This document shows positions 1 to 7,714 of a stretch of 27,956 nucleotides of DNA, one piece after another (positions within the stretch are counted from its first letter, which is position 1; each line of letters begins with the position of its first letter). The stretch is taken from positions 1 through 27,956 of the IMG/VR virus record IMGVR_UViG_3300036715_001952; one strand, given 5' to 3'. The DNA is from a virus. Under the pieces are notes generated by a model. It saw only the letters and a list, made by a program, of their open reading frames with translations, searched no databases and was not told the origin of the DNA. The translations under genes were made by a program, and so were the position numbers.

Positions 1-611
1 CCGACTCGCTTCAGGTCATGGACCTCGAGCGCCACATCCTGAACTGGCACCCTGAGGAGTTTGTGAATGTCATCCACTACCGGCAGAATGAAGGCCAGAA
101 GGCTTACTCAGGGGCCTACATCGTTTCCACTAACGGTCGCACGATGGACAAGGCAGAATATCTCGCGAAATATGTCCTGGACCCCCTGTGGGAAAACCGT
201 GAGCGGATTGCGCCTCGGCATGGCGACAGTCTGGAATCCTTCTATGCCCGTCTCTCGCGTTACAATGGCATGGGTTCATTCATGAGCGGGCAGGTTATCG
301 CCGACACGAAATACGTTGGCGAGCTCTACACGGCACCTGATTGGTGGACGTGGGCAACCCCTGGCCCCGGCAGTCTTCGGGGGCTCAACAGGGTCATGGA
401 GCGTCCCGTTGATGCTCGCTGGACTGGCGGTAGCTGGCACCAAGCCCTCCAGGAGCTTCGTGGTGAGGTCGACAGCGCGATTCACGCCAATCAAAGCATG
501 GACACGCTCCACGCGCAGGATCTCCAGAACTGCCTCTGCGAATTTGATAAATATGAGCGGACTCGCCTGGGCGAAGGGCGCCCCCGGTCCCGATATCCCG
601 GAGGTAAGTGA
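1..611 (+). CDS. Partial gene: probable thymine-hypermodification enzyme (alpha-glutamyl/putrescinyl-thymine pyrophosphorylase or 5-hmdU kinase helical-domain type)
   Basis: The reading frame is open to the left edge (frame from base 3). The first Met, at base 18, has no good ribosome-binding site, so the N-terminus is probably outside the window. Counting from that Met, recognisable blocks are NGMGSFMSGQVIAD (83-96), WATPGPGSLRGLNR (112-125), NCLCEFDKYER (171-181) and GEGRPRSRYPGG (185-196). From memory these match the DNA-glycosylase-like helical family of phages with hypermodified thymine. In such phages, 5-hydroxymethyl-dU in DNA is phosphorylated and the pyrophosphate is then replaced by an amino acid or amine. 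The neighbours fit: a thymidylate-synthase-type enzyme starts on the last base of this stop codon and an HD nucleotidase follows. Family membership is fairly secure. Which reaction it performs, and whether a kinase domain lies upstream, cannot be told. Confidence 0.68.
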   Translation, partial: DSLQVMDLERHILNWHPEEFVNVIHYRQNEGQKAYSGAYIVSTNGRTMDKAEYLAKYVLDPLWENRERIAPRHGDSLESFYARLSRYNGMGSFMSGQVIADTKYVGELYTAPDWWTWATPGPGSLRGLNRVMERPVDARWTGGSWHQALQELRGEVDSAIHANQSMDTLHAQDLQNCLCEFDKYERTRLGEGRPRSRYPGGK

Positions 612-1588
612 TGTTTCTCATTGGTGCAAGGAACGTGAACGACGCACTGAGTCAGGGGCTCCTCTACCTGAACACGCAGGGTGGGAAGGAGCCCAGCCGG
701 AATGGGGAGGTCCTGGTGTCGCCCTGTCCAGTCACGACCCTGTTCGCCCTCCCCACCCACAGAGTCCTGTTCAGCCCTATTCGGGACGCCAACCCATTCT
801 TCCATTTGATGGAGGCGCTGTGGATGCTCAGTGGGAGGGATGACCTCGCGTGGCCCCAGTTCTTCAATAGCCGCTTCGGGGAGTTCTCTGACGACGGCGC
901 TACCCTGAACGGAGCCTACGGGTTCCGCTGGAGGCAGCACTTCGAGTTCGACCAGATTTTCGCCATCGTGCAGATGCTGAAGGCCGACCCCTCGTCCCGC
1001 CGTGCTGTCCTGCAGATGTGGGATGCCCACGACCTCCGCTCCGAGAGCAAGGACCTTCCCTGCAATACGGTAATCTACTTCCGGGTGCGCGAAGGACGCC
1101 TGGACATGACTGTCAGCAACCGGAGTAACGATATCTACTGGGGAGCTTACGGTGCGAACGCTGTGCACATGTCCATTCTGCTCGAGTTCATGGCATCGGC
1201 CATCGGCGTCGAGGTCGGATTCTACTACCAGATCAGCAACAACTATCACCTCTACACCAACCTCGACGCGCTGAATTCTGAGGCCGCGCGCGAGTTCATG
1301 GCGACACGTGTCGCCAAGGACAGCCTCTACGAACTGCGGGAAGTGACCCCAGCCAAGCTCGTCACCAAGCCAGCCGATGAGTGGATGTCTGACCTCAACG
1401 ACTTCATGACCCACCCCCTGTCGCCGACGCTCTACTGCGACGACTTCTTTAAGGGGACGGCCCACCCGATGTTCGCGGCCTACTACCGCAGGAAAATGAA
1501 ACTGGGGAACGGATTGGCCGAAGCCCAGCAGATCGAAGCTCCCGACTGGCGTCGTGCCAGCATTGATTGGATTGAGAGGCGCCTGTGA
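611..1588 (+). CDS. Thymidylate synthase / dUMP (dCMP) hydroxymethylase homologue
   Basis: The 325-residue protein has the thymidylate-synthase core. The catalytic Cys is C151 in DLPCNTVIYF. A phosphate-binding NRSND (170-174) follows, then WGAYGAN with N183 in the position of the pyrimidine-reading Asn, and NNYHLY with H213 and Y215. Asn at the N177-equivalent position (E. coli numbering) favours dUMP over dCMP, since dCMP hydroxymethylases carry Asp there. The residue after the catalytic Cys is Asn rather than the usual His. It should methylate or hydroxymethylate dUMP with a folate cofactor. The hydroxymethylase role is an inference from the upstream modification-type gene and the downstream nucleotidase. 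A GTG at 608 is also in frame, but GGAGGT at 600-605 is better spaced from ATG 611. That start shares one base with the previous stop. Confidence 0.85.
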   Translation: MFLIGARNVNDALSQGLLYLNTQGGKEPSRNGEVLVSPCPVTTLFALPTHRVLFSPIRDANPFFHLMEALWMLSGRDDLAWPQFFNSRFGEFSDDGATLNGAYGFRWRQHFEFDQIFAIVQMLKADPSSRRAVLQMWDAHDLRSESKDLPCNTVIYFRVREGRLDMTVSNRSNDIYWGAYGANAVHMSILLEFMASAIGVEVGFYYQISNNYHLYTNLDALNSEAAREFMATRVAKDSLYELREVTPAKLVTKPADEWMSDLNDFMTHPLSPTLYCDDFFKGTAHPMFAAYYRRKMKLGNGLAEAQQIEAPDWRRASIDWIERRL

Positions 1589-2118
1589 TGGACCAGCACA
1601 AGTTGATGAAGCAGATAGACTTCATCCGTAAGGGTGGGATCACCAAGCGGTATCACACCAAGAACACCCTTAAAGACAACACCGTCGCGCATCATAGTTT
1701 CGGCGTGGCGTGGATGTGCTACCTCCTCAGTGAAGGACGCCCCTCTGCCGCCCTGCTTGTCGCCGCCCTGGCCCACGACCTCGCGGAGCAGTTGACTGGT
1801 GACATCAGCTCCCCCACCAAGCGGAAGTTCCCGGTCCTGGCTGAGATGGTGCAGGCCATGGAGTCCGAGGCCCTGGAGGAGCATGAGTTGAACCTGGAAC
1901 CTGAACTCACCAACCAGGAGGCCCGCGTTCTGAAGATGGCCGACTGCATGGATGGGATGCTCTTCTGCATCAGTGAAATGGAGTTGGGCAACCGCTCCAT
2001 CTACGAAGTCTTCCGTCGCTACTGTGACTACGTCGATATCCTGCGCCCCACCGGACGCGAGCATCGCGTGTTCTCCGCCATCCGCCTTCTCATGGTGCCC
2101 CATGAATCCGAACGATAA
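1588..2118 (+). CDS. HD-domain nucleotide phosphohydrolase (YfbR-like)
   Basis: The 176-residue protein shows the HD metal-binding set: H35 and/or H36 in VAHHSFGVAW, H63-D64 in AALAHDLAEQLTGD, and D119 in KMADCMDG. The E-x-x-TGD-x-x-x-P-x-K pattern at 67-78 resembles the YfbR family of 5'-deoxynucleotidases. Removing dTMP (or a dNTP) would keep ordinary thymidine out of phage DNA if the upstream enzyme makes 5-hydroxymethyl-dUMP. That is inference from neighbours. A DatZ-like dATP hydrolase is a possible alternative, but no PurZ-like gene is in view. The start is ATG 1588, sharing a base with the preceding TGA, with GAGAGG at 1574-1579 as ribosome-binding site. The gene overlaps the next one by 17 nt. 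Confidence 0.75.
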   Translation: MDQHKLMKQIDFIRKGGITKRYHTKNTLKDNTVAHHSFGVAWMCYLLSEGRPSAALLVAALAHDLAEQLTGDISSPTKRKFPVLAEMVQAMESEALEEHELNLEPELTNQEARVLKMADCMDGMLFCISEMELGNRSIYEVFRRYCDYVDILRPTGREHRVFSAIRLLMVPHESER

Positions 2119-2518
2119 CCAGGTGGGGGGATCCCACTACAAGAGTGGCTACCAGCATTGGGACTTCGTCCTGGACTGCCTCGCCGGCCTCTATCTCGAG
2201 GGCTGCATCACGAAATACGTGGCCCGCTGGCGCAAGAAGAACGGCCTTCAGGACATCCTCAAGGCCAAGCACTACCTCGAGAAGCTGATGGAGCAGTGTG
2301 ACGCTGAGTATCTGGGCAAGCAGACGTTCACCTGGGAAGTGTCGCCGGTCGACCGCTTCTGCCTCGCAAACAGTCTCGGCCCCCTGGAGGGCCGAGTGAT
2401 GTATCTGTGTGCGACCTGGGAGAACATGCGCGACCTGCGCGAACTGGAGGGTGTCCTTCACAAGTTAGAACACGAGGCCCGGCTTCTTGAGCAGGCGCCT
2501 GTGATCCACCCCATCTAG
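2102..2518 (+). CDS. DUF3310 phage protein (T7 gp1.7-like family)
   Basis: The 138-residue protein begins with QVGGSHYK (7-14), continues with EGCITKYVARWRKKNG (33-48) and then ILKAKHYLEKL (52-62). This is the DUF3310 signature seen in many phages. T7 gp1.7 of this family has been described as a nucleotide kinase, which would suit this operon, but the activity here is not shown by the sequence. Residues 70-138 are not part of the motif and I do not recognise them. The start inside the end of the HD gene is chosen because the DUF3310 motif begins right after it. The ribosome-binding site is weak, so translation may be coupled. It is the last gene of the plus-strand operon before the convergent hairpin. 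Confidence 0.75.
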   Translation: MNPNDNQVGGSHYKSGYQHWDFVLDCLAGLYLEGCITKYVARWRKKNGLQDILKAKHYLEKLMEQCDAEYLGKQTFTWEVSPVDRFCLANSLGPLEGRVMYLCATWENMRDLRELEGVLHKLEHEARLLEQAPVIHPI

Positions 2519-2537
2519 TTCAGCACCATGCAGAGAC

Positions 2538-2557
2538 AGAGCCCCGAAAGGGGCTCT
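2538..2557. terminator. Convergent-gene terminator hairpin
   Basis: A perfect 8-bp stem AGAGCCCC/GGGGCTCT closes on a GAAA tetraloop. It lies between the plus-strand stop at 2518 and the minus-strand holin stop at 2560. On the plus strand it is followed by TTCTATTT, a weak U tract. On the minus strand no U tract follows. It probably ends the left operon and may also serve the late operon. Confidence 0.75.
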
Positions 2558-2559
2558 TT

Positions 2560-2973
2560 CTATTTGGTAGCGACGCCCTTGATCTTCTCGAACGTGCGAA
2601 GGCCACCCAGGCCCAGCATTCCGGTGAGGAGCTCCCAGAGGTTGTTGTCCAGACCCGGGAAATCGAGCATGGGGTGGTGAGTGGCCTGCGCGATCGCCAT
2701 GACGATGGGCCGCACGAGATACTGGAAGCAGAGGGCCAGCCCGCAGACCCATCCGATGAACGGACGCCACCCGGCTACGAAGGTAGAGGAACTCGCGGCC
2801 TCAACCTTATTCACATCCATCTGACCCTGCTGGAGAGCAAGCTGGCCCTGGAGAAGGAGCATGCTCTGCGCCATCTCATCCTTCTCTTTCTGCGTCTTGT
2901 CAGGCCAGATCTTGTCGATGCCACTTTTGATGAGGTCAGCGATGCTGCCAAGGCCGGTGAGGTCCATACCCAT
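2560..2973 (-). CDS. Holin (3TM / GTA-holin-like)
   Basis: The 137-residue protein has a polar, Gln-rich N-terminal half. A hydrophobic stretch follows from about residue 65 to 96, opening with AGWRPFIGWVCGLALCFQYL, and a second apolar stretch lies near the C-terminus (NLWELLTGMLGLGGL). The AGWRPFIGW block is typical of the phage holin family described from gene transfer agents. It would permeabilise the inner membrane so that the endolysin encoded upstream in the operon can act. ATG 2973 is chosen because AAGGGG lies 7 nt upstream of it. It is the last gene of the leftward late transcript. Confidence 0.72.
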   Translation of the reverse strand: MGMDLTGLGSIADLIKSGIDKIWPDKTQKEKDEMAQSMLLLQGQLALQQGQMDVNKVEAASSSTFVAGWRPFIGWVCGLALCFQYLVRPIVMAIAQATHHPMLDFPGLDNNLWELLTGMLGLGGLRTFEKIKGVATK

Positions 2974-3069
2974 GGTTTTGCCCCTTAAGATGTGTTAGTG
3001 GTGAACGCTGGAGGCATCTAGGGGCTGCGGGACCAAAGTTTACGCCCCACCAGCACCCCTAAATGGCCT

Positions 3070-3228
3070 TCACTTTTTGTATTTCTTCATGATGGCCTTG
3101 TCAGCTTTGAGGTCGGCCTTCGACCCCTCCTTGATTCCCTTGGCCTTGTCCATCTTGTCGTCCGCTCGCTTGGCGGCGGCAGGGGCATTCTTCGGGATAC
3201 CGATTTCGCGCATTTGCTTGGGCTTCAT
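3070..3228 (-). CDS. Small Lys-rich protein in the lysis cassette, function unknown
   Basis: This 52-residue ORF begins MKPKQMREIGIPK and ends AIMKKYKK. It is very rich in Lys, Ala and Asp and has no hydrophobic segment. Its ATG overlaps the TGA of the preceding spanin-like gene (ATGA), and AGGAG lies 6 nt upstream of the start, so expression is well supported. The spacing of charges suggests a soluble helix. I do not recognise the family. It is about 100 bp before the holin start; the gap between (3001-3069) shows no other gene. Confidence 0.6.
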   Translation of the reverse strand: MKPKQMREIGIPKNAPAAAKRADDKMDKAKGIKEGSKADLKADKAIMKKYKK

Positions 3229-3539
3229 TTGTTACTCCTGCTGAAGTTCTTCCAGCCGTGTTCCACCATGGTCAGTCGAAGAGCCTCGATCTCCTCGATC
3301 TGGAGCCGATCATTGACGGTGAGTCCCTGAAGTATGTTTTCATGCTTCTCAAGCTGCCGGTCGTTCTGCTTCCCATGCTCCAGGATGGTGGCGGTATCCT
3401 GCTTCAGCGCCATGGTCTGGATGCAGAGCCACCCAATCAGGGTCGTAAGAACCGCCAGCATACTCGTAAAAACATACACAACGATTTGGTCCAAGATGAT
3501 GCCAATGGGGGTCCTCCTATCAGGGCTGGGTTCGGTCAT
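3225..3539 (-). CDS. Single-pass membrane protein of the lysis cassette, possible inner-membrane spanin or holin partner
   Basis: The 104-residue protein has a short polar N-terminus. One long hydrophobic segment runs from about 12 to 42 (GIILDQIVVYVFTSMLAVL and onward). A charged, probably helical or coiled-coil tail rich in Glu, Gln, Lys and Leu follows. That topology fits an inner-membrane spanin (Rz-type) or an antiholin. Its place between endolysin and holin supports a lysis role. No outer-membrane lipoprotein spanin partner with a lipobox Cys was found. The ATG overlaps the TGA of a short upstream frame, and the TGA overlaps the ATG of the Lys-rich gene, so the cassette looks translationally coupled. 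Confidence 0.5.
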   Translation of the reverse strand: MTEPSPDRRTPIGIILDQIVVYVFTSMLAVLTTLIGWLCIQTMALKQDTATILEHGKQNDRQLEKHENILQGLTVNDRLQIEEIEALRLTMVEHGWKNFSRSNK

Positions 3540-3634
3540 GGCGTGTCCTTCGGAAGTGGGGTGTCGTAGGGATCCTCATCGTAAGGATCATCGGTATAGG
3601 GGTCAGGGGCGCTCGCCAGTAATGGTGATGTCAA
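3536..3634 (-). CDS. Possible 32-residue acidic mini-protein (TTG start)
   Basis: A frame overlapping the end of the endolysin gene could start at TTG 3634, with AAGGGAG 6 nt upstream. It runs through the 60-bp gap to a TGA that overlaps the next ATG (ATGA). The peptide carries an Asp-Pro-Tyr repeat: DPYTDDPYDEDPYDTP. The stop/start overlap copies the junction style of the neighbouring genes. Alternatives are a chance frame or a frameshifted C-terminal tail of the endolysin. Confidence 0.3.
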   Translation of the reverse strand: MTSPLLASAPDPYTDDPYDEDPYDTPLPKDTP

Positions 3635-4031
3635 CTGATTCTCCCTTGTCCAGAGCGCCTTGGATCTTACTCTGCAGAATGGGAAGGGCAATGGAACCTC
3701 CGTGGATGTAGTCATCACCCAGCCGTTCCTGCCCTACCAGCACACACCCTTCGGTATTGAGATCAGTGTTCCCACTGTGGATGCGAATGCCTGTGAACCA
3801 GGGGACGTCGAGAATATGGATCATGTTCTTCTGAAATTTCTGCGAAAAGTCGATTGTCACCTTGTAGGTGCCCGAAGAAATGGCCGTCGCACCGAAGACC
3901 TTACCGGATCCATCCGGCCCCATGGGGCGGACCGCGTCTTCAAGAGTCCAGCACTCGAACCCATCGTCCACGAACAGGTGGCCGAGCGTGGACTTCTCGA
4001 AGAACTCGGTGCGGTGAAGGATGATGCGCAT
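3603..4031 (-). CDS. DUF5675 protein, probable endolysin
   Basis: The 142-residue protein matches the DUF5675 pattern as I know it: TLGHLFVDDGFECWTLED (15-32), GATAISSGTYKVTID (47-61), VPWFTGIRIHSGN (76-88, H85) and TEGCVLVG (93-100, C96). The IHxGN...TEGC arrangement resembles the His and Cys layout of murein-processing (YkuD-like) folds. The holin and spanin-like neighbours point to cell-wall degradation, though the catalytic chemistry of the family is not something I can confirm here. The frame opens further upstream to 4082, inside the tailspike gene. ATG 4031 is preferred because AGGAG lies 5 nt upstream and the family motif begins there. Confidence 0.7.
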   Translation of the reverse strand: MRIILHRTEFFEKSTLGHLFVDDGFECWTLEDAVRPMGPDGSGKVFGATAISSGTYKVTIDFSQKFQKNMIHILDVPWFTGIRIHSGNTDLNTEGCVLVGQERLGDDYIHGGSIALPILQSKIQGALDKGESVDITITGERP

Positions 4032-4039
4032 CACAGCTC

Positions 4040-5581
4040 CTAGTAGGTGACCCAGGTTCCGGGCGTTCCCGCGACCGTGCAACGGCAGCGGAACGGGGCC
4101 GCTGTCTTCCCACCCATGGCGAGGTCGGTGCCCTGTCTCCAGGTGCCCCCCGAAGGCGCCGCAGAACCCAGAATCAGGTTGCCATCTGCCGAACCAGCCG
4201 CCGAGATATTGATCTCACGCCCATAAATGGTCGCGGCAATATCCTGAAAAACGACCTGGCTGGACCACACCAGAGCCTGGGCCAGGTTGTAGATTCTGAA
4301 ATCGGCCCCGCACTGAGCGACGAGGTCGTTGTTCAGGAGGAAAAACCGGTTGTTCTCCCAGAAGGAGGGGCGGGCCAAGTTCGTCGTGGGGAGGGTGATG
4401 GCGACCTGGGTGACGTTGGTGAGCGCAGAAGTGGAGTCCACGAACACCACTTTCAGGTTGCGGATATTGAACTGCTTGCAGCCGGTGAGGTCCATCCAGG
4501 CGTTCAGCGAGCCGGTGCGGACGGTGTCGTAAACATAGGTGATCTCGCCACCGCCGATGGAGAAGGACTCCACTGAGTCGTTAACTGAAGTGATATAAAT
4601 GCAGGTCGATCCAGTGAGCTTTCCCCAGACTTCGCCAATGCGGATGTTACCGATCTTGTTCCCCGTAGCGTTGCGAGTCTTGAACACGCAAGCGGCAGAG
4701 TCATTGACCGTGGCCCCCTGCTGGAGACGCAGAATGCCCACGTGGACATCGAAGGGGACAGCGTTCTGCCCCTGGCAGTCGAAGCCGCAGCCAGACTTGC
4801 CGATGACGGTGATCTCACCGATGCGGGTCGGACCTTCCAGAACCGCCGGTTCGTCGTTGCCAGTGTAGACCAAAGCGCCCACATCCAGGCCGACTGCGCC
4901 CGCCGTGGGGGTCTGAAGCTGATAGAGGCCATTGTCCCCCGCGTTGTCCATGAGGATCTTGCCGATGTAACCACCGATGGTGGCAGTCCCTACGCAGACA
5001 CCACCCCAACAGTTGACGCCGACCACTTCTTCGATGACGAAGTCCGTGCTGGTCCCCTGGACAGTGAGGATTCGAGGAGTTGAGCCGCTCCCAGCCGGGA
5101 TGGCGCTGTTCCATCCGCGCACGGAGCCCTTGAACCGATTGGCCGAGTTGATCTCCAGTGCGGAGACGTAGTTGGTGGAGGAGCCATTGAAGGTGACGTT
5201 GATCGTGCGATGCAGCCGCACGATGCAGTCGTCGGCAGTGACAATCATCAGCGACCGGCCCGAGGAGTTCGCGTCCAGCACACCGAAGCTCTCGAAAGAC
5301 GAGCCGGCGGCAGAAAGCGTGATCGTGGGTGTGGTGGTGACTGAGGCGGCGCTTTTGGTGATGAGCGTAACACCGGAGCCGATCACGATGTCGCACTTCA
5401 CGGCGATGGTGATGACGTCGATGAGATACGTGCCGGCCCCACCGAGGTAGACTGGCCCCGCGCTATTGAAGAGCGCAGAGATGGCGGCGGTATCATCAGT
5501 AACGCCATCCCCTGCCGCGCCGATGCAGAAGGAGATTTCATTTTCGTTGGCGCGGTTGGCGAGGGAACGGGCTTTGCTCAT
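4040..5581 (-). CDS. Beta-helix tailspike without a head-binding domain
   Basis: The 513-residue protein has a pectate-lyase-3-type motif near the start (CIGAAGDGVTDDTAAISALF, 19-38). A long run of Val/Ile/Gly/Asn-rich rungs follows, typical of a right-handed parallel beta-helix. The C-terminal 50 residues (SAAPSGGTWRQGTDLAMGG and onward) look like a trimerising or capping end common to phage spikes. Such proteins bind or cleave surface polysaccharide. Only about 18 residues (MSKARSLANRANENEIS) precede the helix, too few for the usual virion adaptor. It may therefore dock on the longer spike encoded just upstream. Catalytic residues cannot be assigned. Start: ATG 5581 with AAGGAG a few bases before. 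Confidence 0.75.
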   Translation of the reverse strand: MSKARSLANRANENEISFCIGAAGDGVTDDTAAISALFNSAGPVYLGGAGTYLIDVITIAVKCDIVIGSGVTLITKSAASVTTTPTITLSAAGSSFESFGVLDANSSGRSLMIVTADDCIVRLHRTINVTFNGSSTNYVSALEINSANRFKGSVRGWNSAIPAGSGSTPRILTVQGTSTDFVIEEVVGVNCWGGVCVGTATIGGYIGKILMDNAGDNGLYQLQTPTAGAVGLDVGALVYTGNDEPAVLEGPTRIGEITVIGKSGCGFDCQGQNAVPFDVHVGILRLQQGATVNDSAACVFKTRNATGNKIGNIRIGEVWGKLTGSTCIYITSVNDSVESFSIGGGEITYVYDTVRTGSLNAWMDLTGCKQFNIRNLKVVFVDSTSALTNVTQVAITLPTTNLARPSFWENNRFFLLNNDLVAQCGADFRIYNLAQALVWSSQVVFQDIAATIYGREINISAAGSADGNLILGSAAPSGGTWRQGTDLAMGGKTAAPFRCRCTVAGTPGTWVTY

Positions 5582-5590
5582 GGTGGCTCC

Positions 5591-7714
5591 TTACGTGGCG
5601 TAGTAGGGGATTTTGTAAAGAGTCCCCAAAACAGCAATGGGGAGATACCCAGAGGGGGAGGCAGGGAGCGCCGATGCACCACCGGCTGCGCCGACTGTGC
5701 TGGCTGGGGTAGACCCCAGGCTAGGCGCTAGGGAACTATCCGATCCGAAGATGTAGCTATTGACCGCCCCTACCAATTTGTTTGTGATGGCGCCGCTGTT
5801 GTCCTCATAAGTGTTCCCCAGCACAGTAGGGGTTTTGACAGTATTGGACGCAAAATTGAGGCAATTGGTGATCGTCACATTTCCGTTGGCGACAAAATGA
5901 TTGTTCGCAATCAACGCGTTATCGACGTTGGCGGCAAGCAGAATGCAATCTGTAAACGTAGTCGGCGCGGAATTGTTGGTCTGTGGCCCGAACGTATTAC
6001 CCAGGATCACCGGAGCCAGCACATGGTAAGAACCTGAACCAGTCAACCGGATACCGGCCAACATCGTTCCGCCGCTACCCATGCCGAACCCGCAATTCTC
6101 GATCTTCAAACCACCAAGAGAAAGGGACGCGCCAAGCGATGCGTCCACGCCCACGGCGGCAGCGCACGTATTCACAAACTCGAAATTGCAATCCCGAATC
6201 GCCACGTTGCGGCAGCCAGTTCCGACCTGAACGGTGATCTGGCCTTTGGCTACGTCAAGCTGGCCAAACGCCATGCCTTGGAACGTGATGAGATCGTTCT
6301 GCACACCAGCGCCTAGAAGATTGACCACACTCGGTAATCCGTTCTTCGCCCGGCCCCCAAAGAAATTGATGCGGTTGCAATTGGTGAGATGGATCAAACC
6401 ATCTGTCGCCCCTCCGGATCCGGCCGAGTTCAGCACGGAGCCGAAGAAGTCAACGCCAATGCAGGTATTGAGGAAGACGCAATTGTTCACCTGTTCAGTG
6501 GCCAGGAAATCGTAAAATTTGCTCTTTTGAGTGAGGCTCATGTGGAGCCCGTAAGCGCCATCCGAGACATTGATCCGCCGTCCGACCATGCTCAAGGTGG
6601 AATAGACATAAACCCCAGCCGCGCCCATGGGGGCTCCAGCCTGGGAAGTCCCGAAACCTTTATGCCCATCGATCAACAGGTTTTCGATCAACATCTGCTG
6701 GTTGTCCCAGTGGGAAACCCCAGCACCAGACTGATAGTCCACGATGGCAACCGCATGACCGTTGCCCCCAGCGCCGACCACGCTGTTACCGTGCAACCAC
6801 AAATTGCGAATGGCGCAATTGTTTCCCATGCCACCGAACTTAATCAGCGGTTCCGCCTTGGTAGTGCCTGTGATGGCATTGGTGATCTTGGACCTCATCC
6901 CCGACTCGCCTTCGATGGCACAGTAGTTGGTGCCGCCTGAAGTAAAATCGATGGTTTGGGTGACCAGATACGTTCCGGCAGGGACGAACAGTGTCCCGCC
7001 GCCATTAGCCCTCAGATGAGCGATCCCGGCCAGGAAAGCTGCGGAATCATCTGTGATGCCGTCCCCCGCGGCGCCTTTGTCCTTGACGCTAATCACTTCT
7101 CTCAGCTTGGCCTGTGCATTACTTTGGACAGCCCCAGAACCGGCGGGGAGGTAGGTCACTAGTGCGGCGTCGATTCCCGTACTGTTGGTCATCTTCGCGG
7201 AGCAGAACTGCACGACGTCGCCAGCCGAAGCGCCGACTGTAAGCGTGATTGCTGTGGGGGTAGTCTCCAGGTAGTCGGCTCCGAGAATGAGCTTTGCGCC
7301 ATTCTGGAACACTGAGACCGAGTTGATGCCGGGGATGTAGGAGTTAGCGAGGGCGAAGGCGGTCTGCCCCGGCGTAGCAGTCTGCGTATCCACCAGAGTG
7401 GGCTGGTTCAACACTGACGCGGCAGCCGAGCTCACGTTGTCGATGGGGTAGGGGAAGATGGTGACCCCACTGGCGTCGGTGAGGAGGAACTTGTAGGGGA
7501 GCGGCCCGAGGTAGATCTGGCCCAGCCCCGAGGAGTCGAGGATGACGGGATTGGAAAGTGGGGTCAGCCCACCAGCATCGGAGAAGACAGCCTGGGGGAT
7601 CAGCGTTCCGGCGGCGTAGCACCAGAGCTTTCCACCCGGGATGGGGACCATCGCCCCCGTAGCGTTCTGCTGAAGGGGCTGAAAGACCAGGGCGGGGAGG
7701 AGCGAAGCGGTCAT
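5591..7714 (-). CDS. Tailspike with N-terminal virion-binding domain and beta-helix
   Basis: The 707-residue protein starts with a head/tail-binding domain (residues about 1-95; PIPGGKLWCYAAGTLIPQAV and LSNPVILDSSGLGQIYLG). An insert-like domain follows (SVSVFQNGAKLILGADYLE, roughly 132-170). The pectate-lyase-3 motif KDKGAAGDGITDDSAAFLAG starts near 210 and opens a long beta-helix. It is probably the main receptor-degrading spike attached to the short tail, in the position of P22 gene 9 after the ejection genes. Its ATG overlaps the stop of the 907-residue ejection gene by 4 nt. No active-site residues can be fixed by eye. Confidence 0.8.
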   Translation of the reverse strand: MTASLLPALVFQPLQQNATGAMVPIPGGKLWCYAAGTLIPQAVFSDAGGLTPLSNPVILDSSGLGQIYLGPLPYKFLLTDASGVTIFPYPIDNVSSAAASVLNQPTLVDTQTATPGQTAFALANSYIPGINSVSVFQNGAKLILGADYLETTPTAITLTVGASAGDVVQFCSAKMTNSTGIDAALVTYLPAGSGAVQSNAQAKLREVISVKDKGAAGDGITDDSAAFLAGIAHLRANGGGTLFVPAGTYLVTQTIDFTSGGTNYCAIEGESGMRSKITNAITGTTKAEPLIKFGGMGNNCAIRNLWLHGNSVVGAGGNGHAVAIVDYQSGAGVSHWDNQQMLIENLLIDGHKGFGTSQAGAPMGAAGVYVYSTLSMVGRRINVSDGAYGLHMSLTQKSKFYDFLATEQVNNCVFLNTCIGVDFFGSVLNSAGSGGATDGLIHLTNCNRINFFGGRAKNGLPSVVNLLGAGVQNDLITFQGMAFGQLDVAKGQITVQVGTGCRNVAIRDCNFEFVNTCAAAVGVDASLGASLSLGGLKIENCGFGMGSGGTMLAGIRLTGSGSYHVLAPVILGNTFGPQTNNSAPTTFTDCILLAANVDNALIANNHFVANGNVTITNCLNFASNTVKTPTVLGNTYEDNSGAITNKLVGAVNSYIFGSDSSLAPSLGSTPASTVGAAGGASALPASPSGYLPIAVLGTLYKIPYYAT

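Noticed and set aside
491-1465. 324-codon open frame on the minus strand opposite the thymidylate-synthase gene
   Set aside because: It mirrors a gene with clear catalytic motifs, has no family features and crosses the gene boundary; it is a by-product of GC-rich coding DNA.
3536-3718. 60-codon version of the acidic frame beginning at ATG 3718
   Set aside because: Most of it overlaps the endolysin C-terminus without a good ribosome-binding site; only the short TTG version has AAGGGAG at correct spacing.
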